Source of the DNA: Sinorhizobium sojae CCBAU 05684
Lineage (GTDB): Bacteria; Pseudomonadota; Alphaproteobacteria; Rhizobiales; Rhizobiaceae
Assembly: GCF_002288525.1 (NCBI RefSeq)
Contig: NZ_CP023067.1
Span: 1,674,001-1,738,000 of the forward strand
Length of the DNA: 64,000 nucleotides
Direction of reading: 5' to 3'
Shown here piece after piece: positions 55,231 through 63,951 of this stretch (the first letter of the stretch is position 1; each line of letters opens with the position of its first letter). A program made the translations under genes and the position numbers. The notes beneath the pieces are model-generated. The model had not been told where the DNA came from. It was given only the letters and a program-made list of their open reading frames with translations, and searched no databases.

Positions 55231-58200
55231 TCCTGAACCATGCGGCGTAAAGCGCTGGAAGGAAGAGCAGGATCAGCACCGTGCCGACCGCCGTGCCGCC
55301 GATCAGCGTATAGGCCATCGACCCCCAGAAGACCGAGTGCGTGAGGGGAATGAAGGCCAGCACGGCGGCAAGTGCGGTCAGGATCACGGGCCTCGTGCGT
55401 TGCACCGTGGCCTCGATGACGGCGTAATAGTCATCAAGGCCGGCAGCACGGTTCTCCTTGATCTGTTCGGTCAGGATCAGCGTATTGCGCATCAGGATGC
55501 CAGCCAGTCCTATCAGGCCCAGAATGGCGTTGAACCCGAAGGGCTGATTGAAGGTGAGCAGCATCGGCACGACGCCGACAAGACCAAGCGGTGCCGTCAG
55601 CATGACCATGGCCATCGTCGAGAAGGATCGCACCTGCAGCATGATGACGATCAGCATCGCGGCAATCATGGCCGGGAAAACCTTGCCCAGCGCGGTATTG
55701 GCCTTGACAGCCTCCTCGATCGATCCGCCCAATTCGATGCGATAGCCGGCGGGAAGCGATGCGATCAGCGGCTGAAGGGCGGTCATGATCTGCTTGGAGA
55801 CCTCCGGCGGCTGGGTCGCCTCATTGATGTCCGAGCGGATGGTGATGACCGGCGTGCGATCGCGGCGCTTCAGGATCGGCTCTTCCAGATGGATCTCCGA
55901 ATGGCCGATCTGGTCGAGCGGAATCGGGCGGCCGTCGCGGCTCATCAAGGAGAAATCCGCCAGACGCGTCGGATCCAGCCGCTCGCCGCCGGCGCTGCGT
56001 GCGACGATCGGAACATTGCGAATGTCTTCGCGCACCTGCGTAACGGGGATGCCGGTGAGGAGGAACTGCAGTTGCTGGGCCGCCTCTGCCGGCGAAAGGC
56101 CGATGAGGTTCAATCGCTCCTGATCCGGGATGAAGCGGAGTACGGGCGTGCGATTGCCCCAATCTCGGTTGGCCTGGCGCACGTCCGGAACGCCGCGCAT
56201 GATGTCGAGGGCCTTCTGGGAAATGCTGTACAGTTGGGCGGGATCAGGTCCCATGACCCGAAACTCGACCGGGAACGGGGTGTAGGGTCCGAACACAAGC
56301 TGGGTGACGCGCACATAAGCCTCAGACGCAAGCCCGCGGGATATCGCCTCGCGGAGCCGGTGCTTCAAAGCCTCGCGCGCCTCCGCGTCCGGCGTGAGCA
56401 CGACGATCTTGGCGAAGGCGGGATCAGGCAGTTCCGGCGCCATCGCGAAGAAGAAGCGGGGAGCGCCCTGACCGACATAGCTCGTGACAATCTTGACCTC
56501 GGGCTGCTTGTCCAGCCACTGTTCGAGCTTCTCGACTGCCGCCGTCGTCGTCTCGATGCTGGTGCCTGCCGGCAGCCGAACCTCCACCAGCACCTCCGGG
56601 CGGTCGGACGTCGGGAAGAACTGCTGTTTGATGGCGCCCATGCCGACCACGGAAAGTGCGAAGGCGATGCCGACGACAGCGCAGGTCAGAAACTTGCGGC
56701 GCACCGCAAAGGTGATGAGCCGTCGCAGACGCCGATAGTTCGGCGTGTTGTAAATCGCCTCGTGACCGCCCTCGACCGGTTTGATCGCGGGCAGCATCTT
56801 GACGCCGAGGTAGGGCGTGAACACCACCGCGACTATCCAGGAAACGATGAGGGCGAACCCCACCACCCAGAAGATGTTGCCGGCGTACTCGCCCGCCGTC
56901 GAGCGCGCGAAGCCCACCGGCAGGAAGCCGGCGATCGTCACGAGGGTTCCCGACAGCATCGGCGCCGCAGTGTGGCTCCACGCATAGGCCGCCGCCTTGA
57001 TGCGGTCCATGCCCTCTTCCATTTTCACCACCATCACCTCGATGGCGATGATGGCGTCGTCGACGAGGAGACCGAGCGCCAGGATGAGGGCGCCGAGCGT
57101 GATGCGGTCGAAGAACCGGCCGGTTTCGAGCATTATGAGGAAGACGACCGCAAGCGTCAGCGGGACGGCAGCCGCCACGACGATGCCGACCCGCCAGCCG
57201 AGGCTGAGCAGGCTCACCACCAGCACCACGCCGAGCGCCATGGCGAACTTCATCATGAATTCGTCGACGGCCGAGGTGATGTTGACGGCCTGGTCGGTCA
57301 CCTTGTCGAGCGTCATTCCGAGCGGCAGTGCCTGTGCGATGGCTGCGGTCCTGTCCTCCAGCGCCTTGCCGAGCGCGAGACCGTCCCAGCCCTCCTGCAT
57401 GACAGCCGCTAGCATGATGGTCGGCTCACCCTGGCGCCGGATCAGGTAGGTGGGAGGATCCTGGTAGCCGCGGCGGACCGCGGCGATGTCGGAGAGCTTC
57501 AGCGTCCGCCCCGCAGCCGCGATCGGCGTGTCGGCGATCGCCTGGACACTGTCATAGTCGCCGTCTACCCGGATGAAGACCCGCGGCCCCTTTGTGTCGA
57601 TCGAGCCCGCCGGTGTAACGGTGTTCTGCCGCTGCAGGGCGGCAACAATATCCTGTGCCGAGACGCCGAGAGTTGCCAGTTTGGCGTAGGAGAACTCGAC
57701 GAATATCTGTTCGGGACGTTCACCGAGGATGTTGATCTTCTTGACTCCGGGCACGTGCAGGAGGTCCTGGCGGATCACCTCGGCCTGCCTGGCCAACTCA
57801 CGCATCGGCATGCCCTTGGCCTTCAGCGCATAAAGGGCGAAGCTCACGTCCGAATATTCGTCGTTGATGAAGGGGCCGAAGACGCCCGACGGCAGGTTGC
57901 GCGCTTCATCCCCGAGCTTCTTGCGGGCCTGGTAGAACTCCTCCTGCACGACGGACGGCGGCGTGCTGTCCTTCAGCGTAACAGTCATATACGCATAACC
58001 TTGCCGTGTGGTCGTCTCCACCCGGTCGTACCAGGTCAGCTCCTGAAGCCGCTTCTCCAATGGTTCGGCGACGAGGTCCTGCATCTCGCGCGCCGTCGCG
58101 CCTGGCCATGCCGTCGTGACCGTCATGGTCTTGATGGTGAAGTTCGGATCCTCCGCCCGTCCGAGCATGAGGAAGGCGTAGGCGCCGGCGGCCACCAGCA

Positions 58201-58267
58201 GGAGGATGAAGAACAGGGTGACAGCCCGTTCGCGAACGGCGATCGCGGAAAGATTGAGGTTCATCAT
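55154..58267 (-). CDS. RND-family efflux transporter, inner-membrane pump
   Basis: 1037 residues, full AcrB-type length with twelve helices in two repeats and two large periplasmic loops. The first helix is VTLFFILLLVAAGAYAFLML; proton-relay Asp residues sit in LGLLVDDAIIAIE of TM4. LPSGVFGPFINDEY and GMPMRELARQAEVIRQDLLHVPGV are family segments. It belongs to the HAE-type group near MexB/TriC-like pumps; substrates unknown. The ATG overlaps the adaptor stop (ATGA). No outer-membrane channel gene is nearby. Confidence 0.93.
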   Translation of the reverse strand: MMNLNLSAIAVRERAVTLFFILLLVAAGAYAFLMLGRAEDPNFTIKTMTVTTAWPGATAREMQDLVAEPLEKRLQELTWYDRVETTTRQGYAYMTVTLKDSTPPSVVQEEFYQARKKLGDEARNLPSGVFGPFINDEYSDVSFALYALKAKGMPMRELARQAEVIRQDLLHVPGVKKINILGERPEQIFVEFSYAKLATLGVSAQDIVAALQRQNTVTPAGSIDTKGPRVFIRVDGDYDSVQAIADTPIAAAGRTLKLSDIAAVRRGYQDPPTYLIRRQGEPTIMLAAVMQEGWDGLALGKALEDRTAAIAQALPLGMTLDKVTDQAVNITSAVDEFMMKFAMALGVVLVVSLLSLGWRVGIVVAAAVPLTLAVVFLIMLETGRFFDRITLGALILALGLLVDDAIIAIEVMVVKMEEGMDRIKAAAYAWSHTAAPMLSGTLVTIAGFLPVGFARSTAGEYAGNIFWVVGFALIVSWIVAVVFTPYLGVKMLPAIKPVEGGHEAIYNTPNYRRLRRLITFAVRRKFLTCAVVGIAFALSVVGMGAIKQQFFPTSDRPEVLVEVRLPAGTSIETTTAAVEKLEQWLDKQPEVKIVTSYVGQGAPRFFFAMAPELPDPAFAKIVVLTPDAEAREALKHRLREAISRGLASEAYVRVTQLVFGPYTPFPVEFRVMGPDPAQLYSISQKALDIMRGVPDVRQANRDWGNRTPVLRFIPDQERLNLIGLSPAEAAQQLQFLLTGIPVTQVREDIRNVPIVARSAGGERLDPTRLADFSLMSRDGRPIPLDQIGHSEIHLEEPILKRRDRTPVITIRSDINEATQPPEVSKQIMTALQPLIASLPAGYRIELGGSIEEAVKANTALGKVFPAMIAAMLIVIMLQVRSFSTMAMVMLTAPLGLVGVVPMLLTFNQPFGFNAILGLIGLAGILMRNTLILTEQIKENRAAGLDDYYAVIEATVQRTRPVILTALAAVLAFIPLTHSVFWGSMAYTLIGGTAVGTVLILLFLPALYAAWFRIKPTADAIPEDLTEELEVRLPIAAE

Positions 58268-59373
58268 CAGTTACTCCCCTCAGGAGCAGTTCTGACTGAA
58301 GCGCCTTCCTGCAGGAGATGAGCGCCGAGCGAAACGATGGAATCGCCAGTGTTCAATCCGGAGATCAAGGCGGTTTCGCTGGTCACGCGGACAAGTTTGA
58401 CGGGTCGAAAGTGCACGGTCGAGCTGGCTCTGTCCAAGACCCAAACGCCGGTCTTCTCACCATCGTCGAGCACGGCTCCGAGCGGCACCTGGACTTCCGG
58501 CTGGCTCACCTGGTTTGCAATCCGAATGGTAACCGTGGAGCCGAGCGGCGCTGCCGCGGCCTCACCATCGAGGACGTAGCGGGCCTCGTAGGTACGCGTC
58601 TGGGGATCGGCGGAGTCCGATAACTGCCGCAGATGTGCCGTGTAGCGACGCTCATCGCCTCCATACAGGCTGGCCTCGGCCACCGAGCCGAGCGCCGGCC
58701 GGAGCGTCTCGGGAAGTGCGACGACGGCCTCGCGGGGACCGGCGTGGGCAAGTCTAACCACCGGCTGACCGGCGGCGACAACCTGCCCCGGCTCGCCGAG
58801 CGTTTCGACCACCGTTCCATCCGCATCCGCCGCCAGGACAGAATAGGTCGCCTCGTTCTCCGTGACCTTCGCTTCCGCTTCCGCGGCGGCAAGCTGTGCC
58901 GTCGCGGTGTCGAGCGCCGCCTTCGCCTGCTCGTAACGCTGCGGCGTTGCCGCCAGTCCATTCTTCACCAGGACAGCATAGCGCCTCTCGTCCGCACGCG
59001 CCTGGACCAGGACAGCGCGTGCTGCAGCAACAGCATTGCGCTTGGCCGCGAGTGCGAGTTGCAGATCGGTCTCATCGATCCGCAGCAGCGCCTGCCCCGC
59101 CCTCACCTGTTCGCCGATATCGACGAGGCGCTGAATAATCTTGCCCGGCACCCGGAAACCAAGATTGCTCTCAATCCGCGCGGCGATCGTACCTGTAAAG
59201 GCTCGCTCGGCGCGCTCTGCTCTCGTCGCCTCCACCACCCTCACAAGTGGCGACGCGACGCGGGGATCTGCGACCTCCACGTCCGGTGCTGGCGTTTCGA
59301 AAACGAAGGCAGACGCCGCGCCCCCGGCTGCAGCCACAAGGCCGATCGCTATGAGAAGAAATTTGCGCTTCAT
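58267..59373 (-). CDS. RND periplasmic adaptor (membrane fusion protein)
   Basis: 368 residues. The N-terminal helix MKRKFLLIAIGLVAAAGGAASAF lacks a lipobox, so it is anchored by a membrane helix or processed. Lipoyl-type motifs GFRVPGKIIQRLVDIGEQVRAGQ flank a coiled-coil hairpin (about 100-170, AKRNAVAAARAVLVQARADERRY...). Beta-barrel and membrane-proximal domains follow. It links the pump to an outer-membrane factor encoded elsewhere. It is the first gene of the pump operon, divergent from tetR. Confidence 0.93.
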   Translation of the reverse strand: MKRKFLLIAIGLVAAAGGAASAFVFETPAPDVEVADPRVASPLVRVVEATRAERAERAFTGTIAARIESNLGFRVPGKIIQRLVDIGEQVRAGQALLRIDETDLQLALAAKRNAVAAARAVLVQARADERRYAVLVKNGLAATPQRYEQAKAALDTATAQLAAAEAEAKVTENEATYSVLAADADGTVVETLGEPGQVVAAGQPVVRLAHAGPREAVVALPETLRPALGSVAEASLYGGDERRYTAHLRQLSDSADPQTRTYEARYVLDGEAAAAPLGSTVTIRIANQVSQPEVQVPLGAVLDDGEKTGVWVLDRASSTVHFRPVKLVRVTSETALISGLNTGDSIVSLGAHLLQEGASVRTAPEGSN

Positions 59374-59405
59374 GTCAGATGACCCTTGTTGACGGGCGTC
59401 GCCTT

Positions 59406-59442
59406 ATTTAGATTGCGATCTAAATCTATCCATGCTATAGAT
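59406..59442. promoter_or_regulatory. Overlapping palindromes between the RND operon and tetR (TetR operator candidate)
   Basis: ATTTAGATTGCGATCTAAAT (59406-59425, 8-bp arms) is followed at once by ATCTAT, seven bases, ATAGAT (59424-59442). A further AATCTATTT half-site lies at 59452. These AT-rich dyads in a GC-rich context lie in the 99-bp divergent gap and should control both sides. Confidence 0.8.
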
Positions 59443-59472
59443 GTCAAGTGAAATCTATTTACGAGGTCGATC

Positions 59473-60057
59473 ATGAGAGTTAGTCGCGCCCAGGCGGAGG
59501 CAAATCGCGAAGCGGTCATCAATGCGGCGAGCCGGCTTTTTCGGGAGCACGGCTTCGACGGCATCGGGCTCAAGGATCTGATGAAGGGGGCCGGCCTGAC
59601 CCAGGGTGGATTCTACAAGCAGTTCGATTCCAAGGACGATCTTGCGGCACAGGCATCGAGGCGAGCTATGGAACAGGCGACCCGACGATGGTCGGCCGTT
59701 GCTGCCGCAAGTCCCGACGCCCTGGAGGCCTTGATTGAGCTCTACCTGTCGATGGGACATCGTGAAGAGAAGAGCGACGGTTGTCCCTTGGTGGCGCTTG
59801 GCGCTGATGCGGCACGACAAAGCGAGGAGGTTAGGGCCCCGTTCCAGAACGGCATCCAAGCGCATCTTCAAATTCTCGAAGAACTGATGCCGGAGGCGGA
59901 AAGCCCAAACACTGGCAAGGCCATGGCGATGCTGTCGCTGATGGTGGGTGCCGTGACGATCTCTCGTATCCTGAATGATGAAGAGATGGCGGAGCGGTTT
60001 CTCAACGTAGCAGCCGACGAAGTCCGGCGGATCGCCGCCTCCGCCAGAAGCGCATGA
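59473..60057 (+). CDS. TetR-family regulator of the RND pump
   Basis: 194 residues, GAGG six bases before the ATG. HTH: REAVINAASRLFREHGFDGIGLKDLMKGAGLTQGGFYKQF with SKDDL following (split: residues 12-52). The C-terminal ligand domain is typical of the AcrR/NemR-like branch, with a Cys in SDGCPLVALGADAARQ. It is divergent from the RND operon across shared palindromes, so it is most likely its repressor. It may also act on fabF, 196 bp downstream on the same strand, but that gap has a different dyad. Confidence 0.9.
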   Translation: MRVSRAQAEANREAVINAASRLFREHGFDGIGLKDLMKGAGLTQGGFYKQFDSKDDLAAQASRRAMEQATRRWSAVAAASPDALEALIELYLSMGHREEKSDGCPLVALGADAARQSEEVRAPFQNGIQAHLQILEELMPEAESPNTGKAMAMLSLMVGAVTISRILNDEEMAERFLNVAADEVRRIAASARSA

Positions 60058-60201
60058 GATGTCCACTTCCCGCCAATGGCGTGATTGCCTCACGCGTTTG
60101 CAGGATGCCTTCCCGGACACGTCCCCGCGCGCCTGGGGCACGTCACGAGATCACACGGACGAGACTATTGCCAAGTGAATAAGCGGCAATAGCCGATCGA
60201 G

Positions 60202-60222
60202 CGTCTGCACGGCGTGCAGACG
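60202..60222. promoter_or_regulatory. Dyad upstream of the fabF-like gene
   Basis: CGTCTGCAC, GGC, GTGCAGACG: perfect 9-bp arms with a three-base centre, 31 bp before the fabF start. It may be an operator for an unlinked or the neighbouring TetR-type regulator, or a leader hairpin. It differs from the tetR/RND palindromes. Confidence 0.5.
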
Positions 60223-60252
60223 GATGACACAAAAATGACAGTTGGAGATCAC

Positions 60253-61539
60253 ATGCGTCGTATCGTTATCACAGGCATGGGAGCAGTCAGCCCCCTCGGA
60301 GCCAACGTGACGACTTCCTGGTCTCGGCTCTTGTCTGGGCGTTCGGGCATCCGACGGCTCCCGGACGAGGTCGTGGGGGACCTGCCGGCGAAGATCGGCG
60401 GGACCGTTCCCTCTCTTGAACAAGACCCCGAAGCTGGTTTCGATCCGATTACCGTCTTTGCTCCAAAGGATCAGCGCAAGGTCGATCGATTCATTCTCTT
60501 CGCACTGGCGGCGGCGGAAGAGGCGCTTGCTCAGTCGGGATGGAAGCCGGTCTCGGAAGCTGACCGGGTCCGAACCGCGACGATCATCGCGTCGGGCATC
60601 GGCGGGTTCCCCGCCATCACTGAAGCGGTGCGAACGGTCGATCAGCGCGGTGTCCGACGTCTTTCACCGTTCACCGTGCCATCTTTCCTGGTGAACCTGG
60701 CTGCGGGTCAAATCTCCATCCGTTACGGCTTCAAAGGACCGATCGGCGCACCGGTGACCGCGTGCGCGGCCGGCATTCAGGCGATCGGCGATGCGGCCCG
60801 TCTCATCCGCGCGAATGAAGCCGACATCGCGGTGTGCGGCGGAACGGAAGCATGCATGAATGTCGTCAGTCTCGGCGGTTTTGCCGCGGCACGCTCTCTT
60901 TCGACGGGGTTCAATGACACACCCGATCAGGCCTCGCGGCCCTTCGACATGTTGCGCGACGGCTTCGTCATGGGCGAAGGGTCCGGCATCCTGGTTATCG
61001 AGGCATTGAGTCACGCGCTTGCGCGCGGTGCGAAACCCCTCGCCGAGCTCGTCGGCTACGGCACGACAGCCGACGCCCACCACGTCACTTCCGGTCCCGA
61101 GGACGGCGACGGCGCGCGCCGCGCGATGGAGATCGCGATTGCCCAGGCCGGAATTTCGCCGCGCGAGATCCGCCACCTCAATGCGCACGCGACCTCGACG
61201 CCAGTCGGCGACCTGGCAGAAATCGCCGCGATCAAACGGGTATTCGGCGCAGAATCCAGCGTGGCCGTCAGCGGAACGAAGTCGGCGACCGGACACCTGC
61301 TCGGAGCTGCCGGCGGGCTTGAAGCCATTTTCACGATCCTGGCGCTTAGGGATCAGACGGCCCCGCCGACGCTCAATTTGAGCGCTCCTGATCCGGCCGG
61401 CGACGCGATTGACTTCGTTGCGGACCAGGCCCGGCCAACGGAGATGGACTACGCGATCTCCAACGGCTTCGGCTTCGGAGGCGTCAACGCCAGCGCCGTG
61501 TTCCGACGATGGACAGACAAGCTTGCCGCCCGTGCCTGA
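60253..61539 (+). CDS. Beta-ketoacyl-ACP synthase II (FabF-like), orphan copy
   Basis: 428 residues from the ATG at 60253 with GGAG five bases upstream. Thiolase-fold catalytic residues are all present: Cys171 (TACAAG), His312 (NAHATSTPVGD) and His348 (GTKSATGHLLGAAG). The enzyme elongates acyl-ACP with malonyl-ACP. No acyl carrier protein, fabD or fabG-like core gene lies next to it, so this is likely a second, accessory FabF rather than the housekeeping one. An SDR 79 bp downstream could be its ketoreductase partner. Confidence 0.88.
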   Translation: MRRIVITGMGAVSPLGANVTTSWSRLLSGRSGIRRLPDEVVGDLPAKIGGTVPSLEQDPEAGFDPITVFAPKDQRKVDRFILFALAAAEEALAQSGWKPVSEADRVRTATIIASGIGGFPAITEAVRTVDQRGVRRLSPFTVPSFLVNLAAGQISIRYGFKGPIGAPVTACAAGIQAIGDAARLIRANEADIAVCGGTEACMNVVSLGGFAAARSLSTGFNDTPDQASRPFDMLRDGFVMGEGSGILVIEALSHALARGAKPLAELVGYGTTADAHHVTSGPEDGDGARRAMEIAIAQAGISPREIRHLNAHATSTPVGDLAEIAAIKRVFGAESSVAVSGTKSATGHLLGAAGGLEAIFTILALRDQTAPPTLNLSAPDPAGDAIDFVADQARPTEMDYAISNGFGFGGVNASAVFRRWTDKLAARA

Positions 61540-61617
61540 AGCTTAGCCCGGCGGCATGAACGAGAGCGCTTACGCCATTTCCACACGAAATCCAGCACAA
61601 AGAAGGAAGTAACTGCA

Positions 61618-62433
61618 ATGGACAAGACCAATCTAGGCGTTGCCCTGGTCACTGGGGCATCGACCGGCATCGGGTACGTGACGGCCAGAGCCTTGCAGAA
61701 GGCGGGCTTTCGCGTCTTCGGAACCAGCCGTCGCGCGGTCCCCGAAAGATCCGACGGCGTCTCCATGCTGACCTGTGACGTGACCGATGACGCATCCGTG
61801 GCGAAATTGGTCGAGGTGGTGCTGGCCGAGGCAGGACGTATCGACCTGCTCGTCAACAATGCCGGCATTGGTCTGCTCGGCGGCGCAGAGGAGTCCTCAA
61901 CTGCCCAGGCACAGGCGCTGTTCGATGTGAACGTCTTCGGCGTCCTTCGCGTCACCAACGCGGTGTTGCCTACCATGCGGAGTCAGGGCAAAGGCAGGAT
62001 CATCAACATCAGTTCCGTACTCGGGTTGATCCCGTCCCCCTATAATGCCCTCTATGCATCGACCAAGCACGCCGTCGAGGGCTATTCCGAATCGCTCGAT
62101 CACGAATTGCGAACATTCGGAATTCGGGTGGCGCTGGTCGAGCCCGGCTATACCCGCACCACCTTCGAGGAAAACCTGACAAAACCCGATCGTTCCCTTG
62201 CCGTCTACGATGCGGTGCGCGCTGACATGGAAGTGCAGATGCGGAAGTGGGTTGAAACAGGCGACGCCCCCGAGGTCGTGGCAGAGACGGTTGTCAAAGC
62301 GGCAACGGCCAAGGCGCCGAGAAGACGTTACACCGCGGGAAAACTGGCCGGCCAAGTTCGCTTGCTGCGCCGTTTCGTCCCCGAATCCGCGTTCGACAAG
62401 AGCTTGCGGAAACAGGCCGGGCTGCCGGTCTGA
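61618..62433 (+). CDS. Short-chain dehydrogenase/reductase (SDR), classical
   Basis: 271 residues, AAGGAAG upstream of the ATG. Cofactor motif TGASTGIG (12-19), NNAG, active-site SSVLG Ser, and Tyr146-Ala-Ser-Thr-Lys150 complete the classical SDR set. Arg after the second strand (TSRRAVPE) suggests NADP. Substrate unknown; with the FabF-like gene upstream a role in an acyl-derived product is possible but not shown. The C-terminus is basic (RRRYTAGKLAGQVRLLRRF). Confidence 0.88.
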   Translation: MDKTNLGVALVTGASTGIGYVTARALQKAGFRVFGTSRRAVPERSDGVSMLTCDVTDDASVAKLVEVVLAEAGRIDLLVNNAGIGLLGGAEESSTAQAQALFDVNVFGVLRVTNAVLPTMRSQGKGRIINISSVLGLIPSPYNALYASTKHAVEGYSESLDHELRTFGIRVALVEPGYTRTTFEENLTKPDRSLAVYDAVRADMEVQMRKWVETGDAPEVVAETVVKAATAKAPRRRYTAGKLAGQVRLLRRFVPESAFDKSLRKQAGLPV

Positions 62434-62552
62434 CGTCGACAACATGCGTTTCGCGCGAGTCAAGACAGTCGAACGAGGCGAAACGCTTGAGGCTCTCGCT
62501 AGCCCCGCCTGCAACCGAGCTCGTCTCTTCCACATTCACGAAAGGACATGCC

Positions 62553-62645
62553 ATGAAGATCGGAATCATACCGAAGCAAATCAAAAACAACCGCCGGTTT
62601 CGGAGTTCGCAGTTCTCCTTAGATGCTGTTGAAAGAACAACTTGA
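62553..62645 (+). pseudogene. Truncated gene start (Rossmann-type MKIGII...) at a rearrangement junction
   Basis: A 30-codon frame beginning MKIGIIPKQIKNN with a good Shine-Dalgarno (AAAGGA seven bases upstream). MKIGII is the classic start of NAD(P)-binding proteins (normally continuing with a Gly-rich loop), but no such loop follows; from ~62571 the sequence is instead the reverse strand of the RpiR-type gene end. It therefore looks like the first codons of a lost third gene of the fabF-SDR operon. Confidence 0.45.
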
Positions 62646-62892
62646 AATCCTGGAAACTGTCGAAGCCAAGGGCGGTAGCAAGGCGCGTGACCGAGGTGGG
62701 GGAGACGGAGCAAACGGCAGCGATCGAACGAGCGCTGCCGAAGGCGATGACATCCGGCCTTGCAAGCGCCAGACGAGCGACCTGCTCGAGTTGTTTGGGA
62801 AGCCTAAGGGACCTGGAAGCGAACATGCCCTTAAGCTCCATGACGTCAGTCGGAGGTTTTGTCACCTCGCTCGTTTTCATGACCGCCTCCAT
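62581..62892 (-). pseudogene. RpiR-family regulator, truncated after the HTH domain
   Basis: About 103 residues from the ATG at 62892 (or 99 from 62880, which has GGAGG upstream). It carries the RpiR N-terminal HTH_6 domain: LPKQLEQVARLALARPDVIA, then SIAAVCSVSPTSVTRLATALGFDSFQDFK. Normal RpiR proteins are ~280 residues with a C-terminal SIS sugar-phosphate-binding domain; here the frame ends about 15 residues past the HTH (RRTANSETGGCF). It is just 13 bp after the inositol-dehydrogenase-like gene, so it was probably its regulator. Loss of the SIS domain should abolish ligand response. Confidence 0.75.
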
Positions 62893-62905
62893 TCCTCGCC
62901 CTTTG

Positions 62906-63922
62906 TTACAGCGCGATGGCTGCCTTCCGTGAGACAGACTCAATGCAGGCCAGCGCGATGCTGAGCGCATTGCGCGCATCGATGCCGGTCGGTCCTTCGG
63001 TGATCTCGCCGCGACGAACGGCGGTTACGAAGGACGCGAGCTGCGCTGTGTAACCGTGGACAAAATGGTCGGTGTCGCGACGCCAGGTCTCGCTCGACAC
63101 GCCGTCCTTATCGAACAGCCTCATGCTGGAACGACGGACGTCTCCCATTGTCACCATGCCGCCGGAGCCGAAGACCTCGCCGCGGATGTCGTAGCCGTAC
63201 ATGGCGCAGAAGTTCGCCTCCGCGACAGCGATCGAGCCATTGTCAAAACGGATCGTGACGACCGCCGTGTCGTGGAAGCCCTTGTCGGCGAAATCCGGAC
63301 GAACCAACGCGTCGGCAACGGCCGTAACCTCGACCGGCTTGGCATTCGGGTTCAGCCAAAGCAGCGTGTCGAAATCGTGGATCAGCGTTTCGTAGAAGAT
63401 CGTCCACTGCGGGATTTTGGCGGGGTCGGCACCGAACGGACCGGGGTCGCGGGTGAGCGACCGGAGCAACTGAGGGGTGCCGATCCTTCCGCCATCGATC
63501 GCGGCTCGTCCTTCCGAAAAGGCCTGATCCCAGCGGCGGTTGAAGCCGACCTGAAGCGGAACGCCGGCAGAGCGTGCCGCCGCGATCGCCCGGTCGGCAT
63601 CCTCCAAGGTCAACGCCATCGGCTTCTCGCAAAAGATCGCTTTGCCGGCTTCGGCGGCCTGCACGAGAATGTTGGTATGAAACCGCGCCGGCGTGGCGAT
63701 GATCACGGCATCGAGATTCGGGTGGGCGAGAAGATCCGCGACATCCGTGTAAGAGCTTTCAACGGCGAGCTTGCCGGCGAGACCGGCCGCAGCCCCTGGC
63801 GCGGGATCGGCAATGGCGACGAGCTCGGCGTCGACGAGGCGGCGTGCGACGGTCTCACCATGGAAAGAACCGATGCGGCCGGCACCAATGAGGCCGACAT
63901 TGACGGCTTTGTTCTTGGGCAT
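62906..63922 (-). CDS. Gfo/Idh/MocA oxidoreductase, inositol 2-dehydrogenase-like
   Basis: 338 residues. NAD motif GLIGAGRIGSFHG (10-22), the EKP motif with catalytic Lys100 and the IHDFD motif with His182 are seen. Where myo-inositol dehydrogenase has a catalytic Asp four residues before the His, this protein has Glu178, so substrate or rate may differ. Automatic names would be IolG or IdhA. It lies between a partial upstream gene on the same strand and a truncated RpiR regulator, typical of an inositol or sugar catabolic cluster. Confidence 0.85.
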   Translation of the reverse strand: MPKNKAVNVGLIGAGRIGSFHGETVARRLVDAELVAIADPAPGAAAGLAGKLAVESSYTDVADLLAHPNLDAVIIATPARFHTNILVQAAEAGKAIFCEKPMALTLEDADRAIAAARSAGVPLQVGFNRRWDQAFSEGRAAIDGGRIGTPQLLRSLTRDPGPFGADPAKIPQWTIFYETLIHDFDTLLWLNPNAKPVEVTAVADALVRPDFADKGFHDTAVVTIRFDNGSIAVAEANFCAMYGYDIRGEVFGSGGMVTMGDVRRSSMRLFDKDGVSSETWRRDTDHFVHGYTAQLASFVTAVRRGEITEGPTGIDARNALSIALACIESVSRKAAIAL

Positions 63923-63951
63923 TGTATTGATCCTGTCAGGGTTGAAAAATG

